Assembly (NCBI RefSeq): GCF_014621695.1
Contig: NZ_CP061282.1
Span: 297,616 to 361,615, forward strand
DNA length: 64,000 nucleotides
Reading direction: 5' to 3'
Origin: Streptomyces xanthii
Lineage (GTDB): Bacteria; Actinomycetota; Actinomycetes; Streptomycetales; Streptomycetaceae
A model generated the notes under the pieces. It ran no database searches. It saw only the letters and a list, made by a program, of their open reading frames with translations, and was not told the DNA's origin. Shown here piece after piece: positions 10,838 to 18,626 of the stretch (the first letter of the stretch is position 1; the number at the start of each line of letters is the position of its first letter). A program made the position numbers and the translations under genes.

Positions 10838-11518
10838 GTGAAGCACACCCGCGTCACCGCACTCGCCGCCATCACCGTCGCCGCCACCCTCTCGCTCACC
10901 GCCTGCAACAGCGACGGATCCGGCCACGGCTCCTCTTCCAGGAAGGGCTCGTCCTCCTCCGGACACTCCTCCACGAACGACGACGCCAAGCCCGCGGACG
11001 ACACCACTTCCACGGGCGGCGCACAGGCCAGCAACCCAAAGACCGACGCCGACGACGACACGTCCTCCAACACCGGGAACGGCACGGCGAACTCCGGCAC
11101 CGGCACCCGCAAGACCCCGATCTGCAAGACCGAGGACCTCGCCATCGACGCCGCGGACGCCGCCCCCGACCAGACCGAGGGCCGCATCGACATCACCATG
11201 GTCAACCGCGGTTCGACCACCTGCTCCGCCACCGGCTTCGCCGGCGTCGACATCAAGGACGCCGACCACACCACCAGCCCCATCGAACGCGGCAACGCCC
11301 AGCCCCGCGTCACCGTCCTCAAGCCCGGCGACGCCGCCGTCTTCAACCTCGCCTACACCATCGACAACACCGGCAACAGCCTCGCGTCCCCCACCCACAT
11401 CCTCGTCACACCCCCGAACGAGACCCACACGGTCAACCTGAACTGGCCCGCGAACGCCGGTGACATCAAGGGCGCCTACACCGACGTCCAGGTCTACCCG
11501 ACGCACACGACCGAGTAG
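10838..11518 (+). CDS. DUF4232 lipoprotein
   Basis: A 226-residue secreted lipoprotein. The signal peptide ends in the lipobox LTAC with lipidated Cys23. A low-complexity Ser/Gly/Asp/Asn/Thr-rich linker follows to about residue 88, then a beta-rich DUF4232 domain starting at CKTEDLAIDA and ending in DVQVYPTH. Two further Cys may form a disulfide. DUF4232 lipoproteins are numerous in Streptomyces and of unknown role, anchored on the outer face of the membrane. GTG at 10838 was chosen because the signal peptide starts there; GGGGGAAACACC precedes it. Confidence 0.85.
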   Translation: MKHTRVTALAAITVAATLSLTACNSDGSGHGSSSRKGSSSSGHSSTNDDAKPADDTTSTGGAQASNPKTDADDDTSSNTGNGTANSGTGTRKTPICKTEDLAIDAADAAPDQTEGRIDITMVNRGSTTCSATGFAGVDIKDADHTTSPIERGNAQPRVTVLKPGDAAVFNLAYTIDNTGNSLASPTHILVTPPNETHTVNLNWPANAGDIKGAYTDVQVYPTHTTE

Positions 11519-11556
11519 GAACGGGCGGGGACGTTGCACGACTCAGGGGCCAGGCG

Positions 11557-12150
11557 TCAGCCCGAGACCTGGAACTCGTTCCCACCGGCATCGACGAACT
11601 CGCCCGCCTCACCGCCGGGGCGGCTGACCTCCAGCCGCACCCGGTTCCGCACAGCCTTCTCCGCAGCCGGCGGCCCCATCACCAACGAGACCGTGCTCGT
11701 GGGCGTCCGGCGCAACCGGACGCCCCAGTCGTGCGACTCGACCGACTGCCACCCGGCCTGCGCCTGCCAGAAGACCGACTGAGCGTCGCGCTCCTCGTCG
11801 GTGACATCGAGGCAGATCGCGACGAGACCGGAATCGGCGAGCACCCCCGGGTGGCCAGGCCGCAGCACACAGAACTCATTGCCCTCCGGATCGGCCAGCA
11901 CGTCCCACGGCACGTCCCCCTGACCGATGTCGACCCGCGACGCCCCCAGAGCCAGCAACCGCTCCACCTCCGCCTTCCAGTCCGGCCCACCCGCCAGGTC
12001 GAGGTGGAGCCGGTTCTTGTACGCCCCCGTCGGCTGCCCGGTCGGCACGCACCGCAGCCGCAGACCGTCCGTCCGCCCCTGCGTCGCACCCCGCCAGAAA
12101 CGCTCCATCCCCACGACATCGACAGCGTCGATCACGATCCCGGTCAGCAT
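11557..12150 (-). CDS. VOC family (glyoxalase-like) protein
   Basis: A 197-residue protein with two vicinal-oxygen-chelate repeats of the Glyoxalase_6 type. Each half contains the beta-alpha-beta-beta-beta pattern, ending in WDVLADPEGNEFCVL (first) and GEFVDAGGNEFQVSG (second). Such proteins in Streptomyces include metal-dependent enzymes and drug-binding resistance proteins; metal ligands are not obvious here. The ATG at 12150 is preceded by GGGGGAACGGG. It converges with the lipoprotein gene and is divergent from the toxin-antitoxin pair. Confidence 0.8.
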   Translation of the reverse strand: MLTGIVIDAVDVVGMERFWRGATQGRTDGLRLRCVPTGQPTGAYKNRLHLDLAGGPDWKAEVERLLALGASRVDIGQGDVPWDVLADPEGNEFCVLRPGHPGVLADSGLVAICLDVTDEERDAQSVFWQAQAGWQSVESHDWGVRLRRTPTSTVSLVMGPPAAEKAVRNRVRLEVSRPGGEAGEFVDAGGNEFQVSG

Positions 12151-12255
12151 CCCGTTCCCCCAGCCCTCGAACCGCTCCCCGTCCCCCCGATCATGACCCC
12201 TACCACCCTCCACTGTCGCCAGGTACCTCACATGACATGCTCTGAACTGCAACGA

Positions 12256-12284
12256 TTGAAGACAAGGTACCCGGCCGCTACCCT
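12256..12284 (+). promoter_or_regulatory. Promoter of the toxin-antitoxin pair, probably leaderless
   Basis: TTGAAG (12256-12261) and TACCCT (12279-12284) are separated by 17 bp. The predicted transcription start falls at or next to the ATG at 12291, and no ribosome site is visible, so the antitoxin mRNA is probably leaderless. Confidence 0.6.
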
Positions 12285-12290
12285 GAAACC

Positions 12291-12542
12291 ATGCCCGCCT
12301 TGAATGTGGAATTCAGCGAAGAAGAGCTCGACGAGCTCCGCGAACTGGCACGCGAACAAGGGGTCACCCTCAAAGCCCTCGTACGCGCCTCCACCGCCGA
12401 CCAGATCGCCCGACACCGGGCCCTGAAGGAAGGCGCCGAAATCTTCGCCCGCACCTTCCACGACCCGGCCCTCGCCGACGCCATCAAGGCCGCGGGCCTC
12501 GACGACGGACCGGCCACCCGCACGACGGGGCGGGCCGCCTGA
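12291..12542 (+). CDS. Antitoxin of a Doc-like pair
   Basis: An 83-residue acidic protein. It starts with a ribbon-helix-helix-like segment (LNVEFSEEELDELRELAREQG) followed by a helix TLKALVRASTADQIARH and a C-terminal tail that would wrap the toxin. Antitoxins of this kind neutralise the partner and repress their own operon. Its stop is 3 bp before the toxin ATG, so the pair is translationally coupled. The RHH assignment rests on pattern only; the context supports it. Confidence 0.75.
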   Translation: MPALNVEFSEEELDELRELAREQGVTLKALVRASTADQIARHRALKEGAEIFARTFHDPALADAIKAAGLDDGPATRTTGRAA

Positions 12543-12545
12543 CCC

Positions 12546-12923
12546 ATGCCCCCCGTCCTCCACGTCGACATGCGCTGGCTCCTGCAACAGCAGGAGACCG
12601 CCATGCCCGAGCACCCCACCGTCAGTGACTTCTCCGCCCTCATGGCCGCCGTCGCCCGCCACCGCGTCGACCCGCCCCGCGCCGGCACCGACTCCGACGC
12701 CTCCTGGCGCGCCGCCGCCCTCCTCCACACCTTCCTGCTCCTCAAGCCGCTGCCCGCGCACAACGTCCGCTTCGCCTGCGCGGTGACGATCGCCTACATG
12801 CACGCGAGCGGCGAAGGCATCGACGCCCCCTACGGCGAACTCGTCGACCTCGCCGCCGAGATCCTCACCGGCAGGACCGACGTCTTCACGGCCGCCGACC
12901 GCATCCGCACCTGGCGCCTGTAA
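12546..12923 (+). CDS. Fic/Doc-family toxin with degenerate active site
   Basis: A 125-residue Doc-like protein. Doc toxins phosphorylate EF-Tu through the motif HxFx(D/E)(A/G)NKR. Here the aligned stretch is KPLPAHNVRFA at residues 67-77: the catalytic His is Lys67, the acidic residue is Ala71, and only the Asn73 and Arg75 positions are conserved. The following helix ACAVTIAYMHASG matches the Doc core. Related degenerate proteins are common in Streptomyces and are annotated as Fic-family toxin components. It may be inactive or use altered chemistry. The ATG at 12546 is coupled to the antitoxin stop; Met20 is an alternative start. Confidence 0.75.
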   Translation: MPPVLHVDMRWLLQQQETAMPEHPTVSDFSALMAAVARHRVDPPRAGTDSDASWRAAALLHTFLLLKPLPAHNVRFACAVTIAYMHASGEGIDAPYGELVDLAAEILTGRTDVFTAADRIRTWRL

Positions 12924-12938
12924 CCGACCCCGTCGGTT
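12922..12938. terminator. Short hairpin between toxin and arr
   Basis: AACCGAC-CCC-GTCGGTT is a 7-bp stem with a 3-base loop overlapping the toxin stop codon, between convergent genes. It is weak but well placed. Confidence 0.4.
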
Positions 12939-12966
12939 CACCCCCCGGCGGGCACGAGCGGCCCGC

Positions 12967-13377
12967 TCAGTTGATGATCTCCGCGCGGGCGTCCACACGG
13001 ATGGCCGCCAGCCGGTCCCGCCACATCCGGAGCGCTTCGGGCGTCAGCCGGGTCCAGTCGGTGACCTCGCCGACGATCCGGAGCGGCTCCCGGCTGCGAT
13101 AGGAACGGGTGGGATTGCCGGGGAACTTCTTGTCGGTGACGTTCGGGTCGTTCTCGAACTCCCCGGTCGGCTCCACGAGATACACACGCGGATCCCCGTC
13201 GCCCGCGGCGAGTTCGGCCGCCAGCCCCGCGCCGTCCCGCAGCGCGGTGAAGTAGATGTGATTCATCACGACTTCCGGCCGGTAGTTGGAGCGGAAACCA
13301 GCCGTGAGCTGGTCCCCGACCCGCAGATCGGCCTTCGTACCGTGGAAGAACGGCCCCTCGTCCAACACTTCGCTCAC
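12967..13377 (-). CDS. arr: Rifampin ADP-ribosyltransferase (Arr)
   Basis: A 136-residue protein of usual Arr length. The diagnostic NAD-binding opening FFHGTKADL is near residue 10, followed by GFRSNYRPE, HIYFTA, YLVEPTGEFENDPN, TDKKFPGNPT and SYRSREPLR, all characteristic of Arr enzymes. Arr transfers ADP-ribose from NAD+ to a hydroxyl of rifamycins and so inactivates them. The GTG at 13377 is chosen as the point where family members begin. It is a stand-alone gene next to a toxin-antitoxin pair; no rifamycin biosynthesis is visible. Confidence 0.92.
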   Translation of the reverse strand: MSEVLDEGPFFHGTKADLRVGDQLTAGFRSNYRPEVVMNHIYFTALRDGAGLAAELAAGDGDPRVYLVEPTGEFENDPNVTDKKFPGNPTRSYRSREPLRIVGEVTDWTRLTPEALRMWRDRLAAIRVDARAEIIN

Positions 13378-13620
13378 CGCCGCAGAGTACCTCTGCCGTA
13401 CGGCCGAGGTACCCGGGGAGCGGCACCCTCCAGATCCGTGACGGCGGTGTCCGGAGCGTGGCGCATCCACGCCATGGCGCGGGCACGCAACCGTGATCAC
13501 TCGCGTTCCGGCCCACGTCCGGCGCAGGGTGGGGGACAGGCGGAGCGTTCCTCCGTCTCCTCCGGAGGGCCCGTCCGGGGGAGGCACCCACCGGTTGTCC
13601 GCGTAGCAAGGAGTCGTGTC

Positions 13621-15156
13621 GTGACCGCGGTTGTCACCGCCGCCCCCGTCGTGGGGCCCACCCGCCCCCGCCCCTGCCTCTCCCTCACCCCGACGCCCAC
13701 GACGTGGGTGGTCGCCGCCGCGGCCGCCGCGGACGGCGAGCTGGACATCGGTGAGCTCGCCGGCCCGTACGTCGCGGCCGACGCGCTGGCCCGGCGGATG
13801 CGCGCCGACGGGGAACCCGTGGTGTTCACGTCCGCCATCGACGAGTACCACCCGGGCGTCCTCGCACGGGCCCTGCGCTCCGGCCGCGAACCCGCCGAGG
13901 TCGCGGAGTCCTTCGGCGAGACCATCGCCGCCGACTGGGCGCACGCGCAGATCACCCTCGACGGCGTGGTGCGCGTCGGCCACGACGCGGGCCATCGGGC
14001 CAGGGTGGCGGCCTGGTTCCGGCGGCTGTACGCGGCCGGACTGCTCACGGCCCGGGAGGGGCGGCATCCGTACTGCGCGTCCTGCGAGCTGTGGGGGGTG
14101 GGGCGGCTCGTCGTGGGGGAGTGCCCGGGATGCGGCGCGCCGTGCGGGGGCGGTCCCTGCGCGGCGTGCCTGCGTCCCAACGACCCCGAGGAACTGGCCG
14201 ATCCGCACTGCGCACGGTGCGGCGGACCCACTCGCCCCCGTGCCCTGCGCCGGCTGTTCTTCCCTCTGGAGCCGCACCACGAGGTGCTGCGGGCGCCCTG
14301 GGCCCACGCCCTGCCCGCGACCTCCCCCGCCGGCCGCGGCCCGGCCGTACCCGTGGACGGTTTCGCGGGGCAGCGCGTGGACCCGCAGTTCGCGGCGGCA
14401 CTCGCCCACCTGGTGGCCGCCGAGACCATCGCCGAGGACGGACCGTACGAGGCCGTCCACTTCCTGCGCCGCCACGACACCGCCGTCCACCTGGCCCTCG
14501 TACCCGCGCTCCTGCGCATCGCCGGCCTCCCGCAGCCCGCGCGCTTCCACATCAACGACCCCTACGTCACGGCCGCGCCGCTGTGGGCGCTCGACGCGCT
14601 GACGGCGGTCGGCTCGGACGCCCTGCGACGACACGTGCTGCTCCGGCGGCCCGACGGCGCTCCCGTGGAACACCGGCAGCGGGAGCTGGCACAGGGGCGG
14701 CGGCACCTCGTCGGGCGGTGGAACGGCTGGCTGGGGAGCGTGTTCGCGGCCGCGCGCAGCGAACACGGCGGACTGGTGCCCGATGCGGCGCCGGGCGGCG
14801 TCGGGTGGGAGGCGCTCACCGAGCGGCTGCGGCGGATCGCCCCCGCACTGCGCACGGCCCTGGGCCCGGACCATTTCGCGGCCGCGCAGGCGGTGACCTT
14901 GCTCGACGAAGTGGTCGACCAGGCAGTGGAGTTCGGCCGTGCGAACACCTGGGAGGCAGCACCCGTGCTCGCTGCTCACCTCGCGGTGGCCGGCGCGCTG
15001 TCGGCGTGGGCGTGGCCGGTGATGCCGCACGGCGCGGCCCGGCTGGCGACCGCGCTCGGGGTGCCGGTGCCGAGGCCGATCGACGCCGCGGCCCTGTGCC
15101 CGCCAACCCCGGGCGCCCGCCTGGAACCCCCGACGGGTCCGCTGTTCGGCCTCTGA
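13621..15156 (+). CDS. Methionyl-tRNA-synthetase-like protein lacking catalytic signatures
   Basis: A 511-residue class I synthetase-like protein aligned along its length with MetRS. The region equivalent to HIGH reads DIGE (residues 42-45), then YVAADALARRM and TSAIDEYHPG, matching MetRS GTDEHG. A Cys-rich zinc-knuckle insertion (CASC, CPGC, CAAC, CARC) covers about 140-205. Where KMSKS is expected (about 337-352) the text is LLRRPDGAPVEHR. Both ATP-binding signatures are thus lost, so tRNA charging is unlikely. GTG at 13621 follows AAGGAG by 7 bases. It is a monocistronic gene of unknown function. Confidence 0.8.
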   Translation: MTAVVTAAPVVGPTRPRPCLSLTPTPTTWVVAAAAAADGELDIGELAGPYVAADALARRMRADGEPVVFTSAIDEYHPGVLARALRSGREPAEVAESFGETIAADWAHAQITLDGVVRVGHDAGHRARVAAWFRRLYAAGLLTAREGRHPYCASCELWGVGRLVVGECPGCGAPCGGGPCAACLRPNDPEELADPHCARCGGPTRPRALRRLFFPLEPHHEVLRAPWAHALPATSPAGRGPAVPVDGFAGQRVDPQFAAALAHLVAAETIAEDGPYEAVHFLRRHDTAVHLALVPALLRIAGLPQPARFHINDPYVTAAPLWALDALTAVGSDALRRHVLLRRPDGAPVEHRQRELAQGRRHLVGRWNGWLGSVFAAARSEHGGLVPDAAPGGVGWEALTERLRRIAPALRTALGPDHFAAAQAVTLLDEVVDQAVEFGRANTWEAAPVLAAHLAVAGALSAWAWPVMPHGAARLATALGVPVPRPIDAAALCPPTPGARLEPPTGPLFGL

Positions 15157-15292
15157 GCGGCGCTCAGCCGCCGACTGGACCGCTGTTCGGGCTGTGAGCC
15201 GCGTTCACCCCGCTGACGGACCCGCCGTCCGGACCCTGAGCCGCGCTCAGCCCCCGGCGGGCCCGATGCCCGGTCTCTGAGCCGTGGCTCAG
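15127..15292 (+). repeat. Four tandem 41-42 bp repeats carrying hairpins, spanning the stop codon
   Basis: The four degenerate copies lie at 15127-15167, 15168-15208, 15209-15250 and 15251-15292. Each holds a CCG/TGTTCGG-like part, a TGAGC and a palindrome such as CTGAGCGGCGCTCAG. The first copy encodes the last codons and stop of the MetRS-like gene; the last overlaps the stop of the convergent regulator gene. They look like a duplicated bidirectional terminator. Confidence 0.75.
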
Positions 15293-16299
15293 TCCAGCAG
15301 CCCGAGGCGGGCGGCCCGCACGCCCGCCTCGAACCGGCTGGACGCCCCCAGCTGCTGCATCAGCTCCGACAGCAGCCGGCTCACGGTCCGCAGCGACACC
15401 CCGAGCGCCCGCGCGATCCGCTCGTCCTTCGCACCACCCGCCAGCATCCGCAGCGCTAGGACCTGCTGCTCGGTGAGGGCGTCCGCCCCGCCCCGATCGG
15501 GTTCGGCGGCCGCGCCGGTGTACGGGGTGGCCGTCATCCAGCAGTATTCGAACAGCGCCGCGTACGAGCGGACCAGGGCCGATCCCCGGGCGACGATCAG
15601 GCCGTCGCGGGGCCGGTCGAGGTCCAGCGGGAGCAGGGCGAGCCGCGCATCCATGATCATCATGGTGAGCGGGACGGCGGGCGCGGTACGCACCTCGACC
15701 CCGATCCTCACCTGGTCGTCGAAGTGCTGCACGAGATAAGGCAGTCCGAGCAGCCGGCGGCTGTAGAGCGTCCGCCGCCGGACTCCTCGGTCCAGCGAGA
15801 TCCTGTCCCGCTCCAAGGACTCGTCCAGGTGCTTCTGCTGGAACGCCACCGGGTGCATGGACGACTCGTCGTTCTGCCCCGACTCGGCGATCTCCAGCAG
15901 AATCTGGTCGATGCCCGGCCGCCCGGTGATCACCTCGATCTCGACCGGCGACCCCGCCCCGCCGGACTCCCCCTCGCGGAGATACCGCTCCGCGAGCTCG
16001 CCGAGGGCCGCGTACGCCGACGCCGCCTCCCGCTCCCTCGCCAGCATCGCCTGCCGCTCCCGGGCCAGCAGCCGCCGCAACGCCACCTCCGGCCGCACCG
16101 GCACGACAGCGTCTTCGCCCGCGTCGTCGATCAGCCCCAGCCGCACCAGCTCCTCCCGGTGCGCCTTCGCCTCCGGACCCTCCAGCCCGGCCGCCTCGAC
16201 CGCCTCCCGGAAACCTCCCGCGCCCCGCGCCCGCCCCCGCAGCTCGCGGTAGAGCGCCATGGTCGCCTCGCCGTCGAGCGCGCCGAACTCCGTGGTCAC
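15289..16299 (-). CDS. LuxR-type HTH regulator with TrmB-like N-terminus
   Basis: A 336-residue regulator. The C-terminal LuxR HTH includes LTEQQVLALRMLAGGAKDE and the recognition region ALGVSLRTVSRLL. It has no receiver domain. The N-terminal 60 residues look like a winged helix, followed by a long helix (about 75-110) and a phospholipase-D-like middle region, the architecture of a common Streptomyces orphan-regulator family. It belongs to the same family as the regulator at 36955-38100. No target can be inferred beyond its own divergent promoter region. Confidence 0.85.
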   Translation of the reverse strand: MTTEFGALDGEATMALYRELRGRARGAGGFREAVEAAGLEGPEAKAHREELVRLGLIDDAGEDAVVPVRPEVALRRLLARERQAMLAREREAASAYAALGELAERYLREGESGGAGSPVEIEVITGRPGIDQILLEIAESGQNDESSMHPVAFQQKHLDESLERDRISLDRGVRRRTLYSRRLLGLPYLVQHFDDQVRIGVEVRTAPAVPLTMMIMDARLALLPLDLDRPRDGLIVARGSALVRSYAALFEYCWMTATPYTGAAAEPDRGGADALTEQQVLALRMLAGGAKDERIARALGVSLRTVSRLLSELMQQLGASSRFEAGVRAARLGLLD

Positions 16300-16346
16300 C
16301 GTGCCCCCTAGTCCTCAGTGATCGCGAGCACGACCCTACCCAGCGG

Positions 16347-16420
16347 GGGTATGAGAAGAGGGGACGGGATGATCAAGAGTGCTGAACACCCCCCGCCGGG
16401 TATGCGAGTTGAGGGGAACG
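16347..16420. repeat. Direct repeat in divergent promoter region
   Basis: GGGTATGAGAAGAGGGGACG (16347-16366) recurs as GGGTATGCGAGTTGAGGGGAACG-like sequence at 16398-16420, 51 bp downstream. It lies between the LuxR-type regulator and the membrane protein gene and could be a regulator-binding pair. Confidence 0.5.
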
Positions 16421-16438
16421 AGCGAGGGGGCGGCAGGA

Positions 16439-17128
16439 GTGGCGCAGTCGAGGGTGAAGCGGCGGGCGACGGCATGGGGGCGGCGCCTGGAAAGGATTCT
16501 GACCCGGCGAATCTCCTGGACCCCGCCCCGGCCACGCCTCACCGGGGCACTGCTGGCTCTCGCGGGCGGCGTCATGATCACGGCCGCCGGCGTCCTGGCC
16601 GCCCTCCTGCACGACGCACCCCAGGTCTCGATGACCGGTTACGCAGCCCTCGTACTGGCATCCCTGGTGCTCCTCCTGATCCTCGGCATGCCGTCGGAGA
16701 AGCGCATGGTGGGGCTGGGACTGCTCTGGATCCTGCTGGCCCTCATGGTCCCGAACGGCTTCCGCAGCGCGGTCCTCGACTGGCGAGGGGAACACATACG
16801 GGCGACGGTCACCGAGGTGAGACAACAGGACGTACCGCGGACCGGCGGCGTCGACTACGACTGCAAGGCCGAGACGACGCAAGGGCGCGTCCTCTGGCTC
16901 CGAGACAGCGACCGGTGCGGCCGCGACACCCGCCCCGGCGACCGCTACGACATCGTGCGCGACCCCGAAAACCTCGTCGGCGCGTCGACATCCGCCCAGC
17001 CGATCACCTTCTCCGTACTGGTGCCGGGTGTCAGCGGGGCGCTGCTCCTGATGGGCGTGATCGGGGCGCGGAGCGTGAGCCGGTCGCCGAGCGCCAAGGC
17101 GGACAGGGTGCCGGTCGCCGGCAGGTAG
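16439..17128 (+). CDS. Membrane protein with DUF3592-like extracytoplasmic domain
   Basis: A protein of about 229 residues. Three N-terminal hydrophobic helices (ALLALAGGVMITAAGVLAALL, YAALVLASLVLLLILG, MVGLGLLWILLALMV) precede a soluble beta-rich domain with the strand pattern VTEVRQQDV and YDCKAETTQGRVLWL and two Cys. A final helix VLVPGVSGALLLMGVIGA follows. This resembles DUF3592 membrane proteins of unknown function. The start is uncertain: GTG at 16439, 16454 or 16379. It converges with an alpha/beta hydrolase and ends at two hairpins. Confidence 0.65.
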   Translation: MAQSRVKRRATAWGRRLERILTRRISWTPPRPRLTGALLALAGGVMITAAGVLAALLHDAPQVSMTGYAALVLASLVLLLILGMPSEKRMVGLGLLWILLALMVPNGFRSAVLDWRGEHIRATVTEVRQQDVPRTGGVDYDCKAETTQGRVLWLRDSDRCGRDTRPGDRYDIVRDPENLVGASTSAQPITFSVLVPGVSGALLLMGVIGARSVSRSPSAKADRVPVAGR

Positions 17129-17150
17129 CCGCAGCCCTCACCGCGACACG

Positions 17151-17198
17151 AGTGAAGGGCCCGGCGCCGACGGGGGATGCGGCACCGAGCCCTTCACT
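17151..17198. terminator. Imperfect hairpin terminator
   Basis: AGTGAAGGGC and GCCCTTCACT form a 10-bp stem, with an additional partial inner stem, just after the membrane protein stop. Confidence 0.65.
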
Positions 17199-17250
17199 TC
17201 AAGGTAACGCCTACCGGACCGGCAGGCTCGTCGAGCGGTCGAACCTGCCT

Positions 17251-17282
17251 GCCCGGCCCTCAGCCGCCGCTCAGGGCCGGGC
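17251..17282. terminator. Hairpin terminator overlapping the hydrolase stop
   Basis: GCCCGGCCCT and AGGGCCGGGC form a perfect 10-bp stem with a 12-base loop. The right arm includes the end of the alpha/beta hydrolase coding sequence. Confidence 0.65.
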
Positions 17283-18038
17283 CTCGTCGAGGTACTGGTC
17301 GGCCCAGGCACTGATGATGTGCGCGGCGCGCTGCGCCTGGCCGCGCGCGGTCAGCAGGTGGTCGGCGCCTTCGAGGGAGATGAAGCTGCGCGGGTGCCGG
17401 GCCTCCTGGAAGATCTCGGCGGCGTTGTCGATGCCGACGGTGGAGTCGGTGGGGGAGTGCGCGACGAGGAACGGGAGGTTCAGCTCGCCGATCCTGTCGC
17501 GCAGGTGGGCCTTGCGGACGTCCTCGACGAAGGCGCGCTTGAGGACGAGGGTCCGCCCGCCGACGAACCATCCGTGCGAGCCGTCGCTGAGCACGCGGTC
17601 CAGGACCGAGTCGTACTGCCGCTCGACGTGGCTGGGGTCGACGGGCGCGGCGATCGTGGCCAGCGCGCGCAGCCCGGGCACCTCTCCGGCGGCCGCGATC
17701 GCGGCGGCGCCGCCCCACGAGTGCCCGACGAGCAGATCCACGGGCGTCCCGCGCTCGGCCATGAAGGCCGCGGCGCGCACCGTGTCCTGCACCTTGACGG
17801 TGAAGGACCCGTCGCCCCAGTCGCCGTCGGAGTCACCGATGCCGAGGTTGTCGAAGCGCAGCATGCCGATGCCCTCGCGGGCCAGCTGCTTGCACACGCG
17901 TGAGGCGGCCGGCGAGTCCTTGCCGAGGGTGAACCCGTGCGCGAAGAGCCCCCACCCCCGGACCTTCCCCTCCGGCAGATCGATCACCCCGGCCAGCTCG
18001 GGGCCGACGACACTGGGGAATCTCACTTTTTCTCTCAT
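17271..18038 (-). CDS. Alpha/beta hydrolase (esterase/acylhydrolase)
   Basis: A 255-residue alpha/beta hydrolase without signal peptide, hence cytoplasmic. The oxyanion segment is LFAHGFTLGKDS, the nucleophile elbow is GHSWGG, the acid is probably in AHSPTDSTVGID, and the His is in LEGADHLLTARG. It resembles the osmotically inducible/bromoperoxidase-like hydrolases of the YmaE/alpha-beta type, which act on small esters or acyl groups. The ATG at 18038 is at the family start. No operon partner. Confidence 0.88.
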   Translation of the reverse strand: MREKVRFPSVVGPELAGVIDLPEGKVRGWGLFAHGFTLGKDSPAASRVCKQLAREGIGMLRFDNLGIGDSDGDWGDGSFTVKVQDTVRAAAFMAERGTPVDLLVGHSWGGAAAIAAAGEVPGLRALATIAAPVDPSHVERQYDSVLDRVLSDGSHGWFVGGRTLVLKRAFVEDVRKAHLRDRIGELNLPFLVAHSPTDSTVGIDNAAEIFQEARHPRSFISLEGADHLLTARGQAQRAAHIISAWADQYLDEARP

Positions 18039-18257
18039 ACGTGGTGCTCACCTAGGCAGAAACTGATCGGGGACGGGCCGCGAGCGGACGCCGGACGACG
18101 CCGTCGCGAGCCGACGAGCAGCATCCCATGCACCGATGGCCGATTTCGACAGGCCGGAAGCCATCGCCTGCTCACGGAACGCACTGTGACCTGCCCTTTT
18201 GTGTCCGAGGCCGACAGGGGCGGCGGGAAGGGCCTCCGTTTGGGCGCATACTGAGCC

Positions 18258-18479
18258 ATGACTAAACCCTCGGTACCCAAGCGTCACCTGCCCACCAGCC
18301 CCTTCAAAGCCCCGGTCGCACCGGCTCTCAAGCACTTCGCCGTAGGGGACCAGGTCACCCATGACGTGTACGGGCTCGGCCGGGTGGTGGCCATGGAAGA
18401 GGGTGTCGCGGCGCTCGTGGACTTCGGTTCGGAGCAGAGGCGGATCCTGAGCCCGTATTCCAAGATGACAACGCTTTAG
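18258..18479 (+). CDS. Small Tudor/CarD-like domain protein
   Basis: A 73-residue protein. After a basic Pro-rich N-terminus comes a small beta-barrel signature, FAVGDQVTHDVYGLGRVV, then ALVDFGSEQRRILSPYSKMTTL. This resembles the Tudor-like C-terminal domain of UvrD/PcrA helicases and CarD-type RNA-polymerase-binding modules. Proteins of this size are conserved in Streptomyces without known function. ATG at 18258 is the only reasonable start. It probably binds nucleic acid or protein; this is inference. Confidence 0.7.
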   Translation: MTKPSVPKRHLPTSPFKAPVAPALKHFAVGDQVTHDVYGLGRVVAMEEGVAALVDFGSEQRRILSPYSKMTTL

Positions 18480-18626
18480 GTCCCCTGCGCCTTTTCCCGA
18501 GCCTGCGCAGCCTATGACCCGACGGCTTCCGGTGAGCCGACCGCCGGGGCCCGATCATGGGCTGGTTCTGGCGGCGGTTAGAGTCTGGCGTCTGTTCCGA
18601 AGGCAGGGACATGTCAGGGGAGGGTC

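Noticed and set aside
9953..11539. 528-residue Gly/Asp-rich open frame on the minus strand
   Set aside because: Antisense to the DHA2 exporter and lipoprotein genes, both of which have clear family motifs; the composition is typical of a shadow frame.
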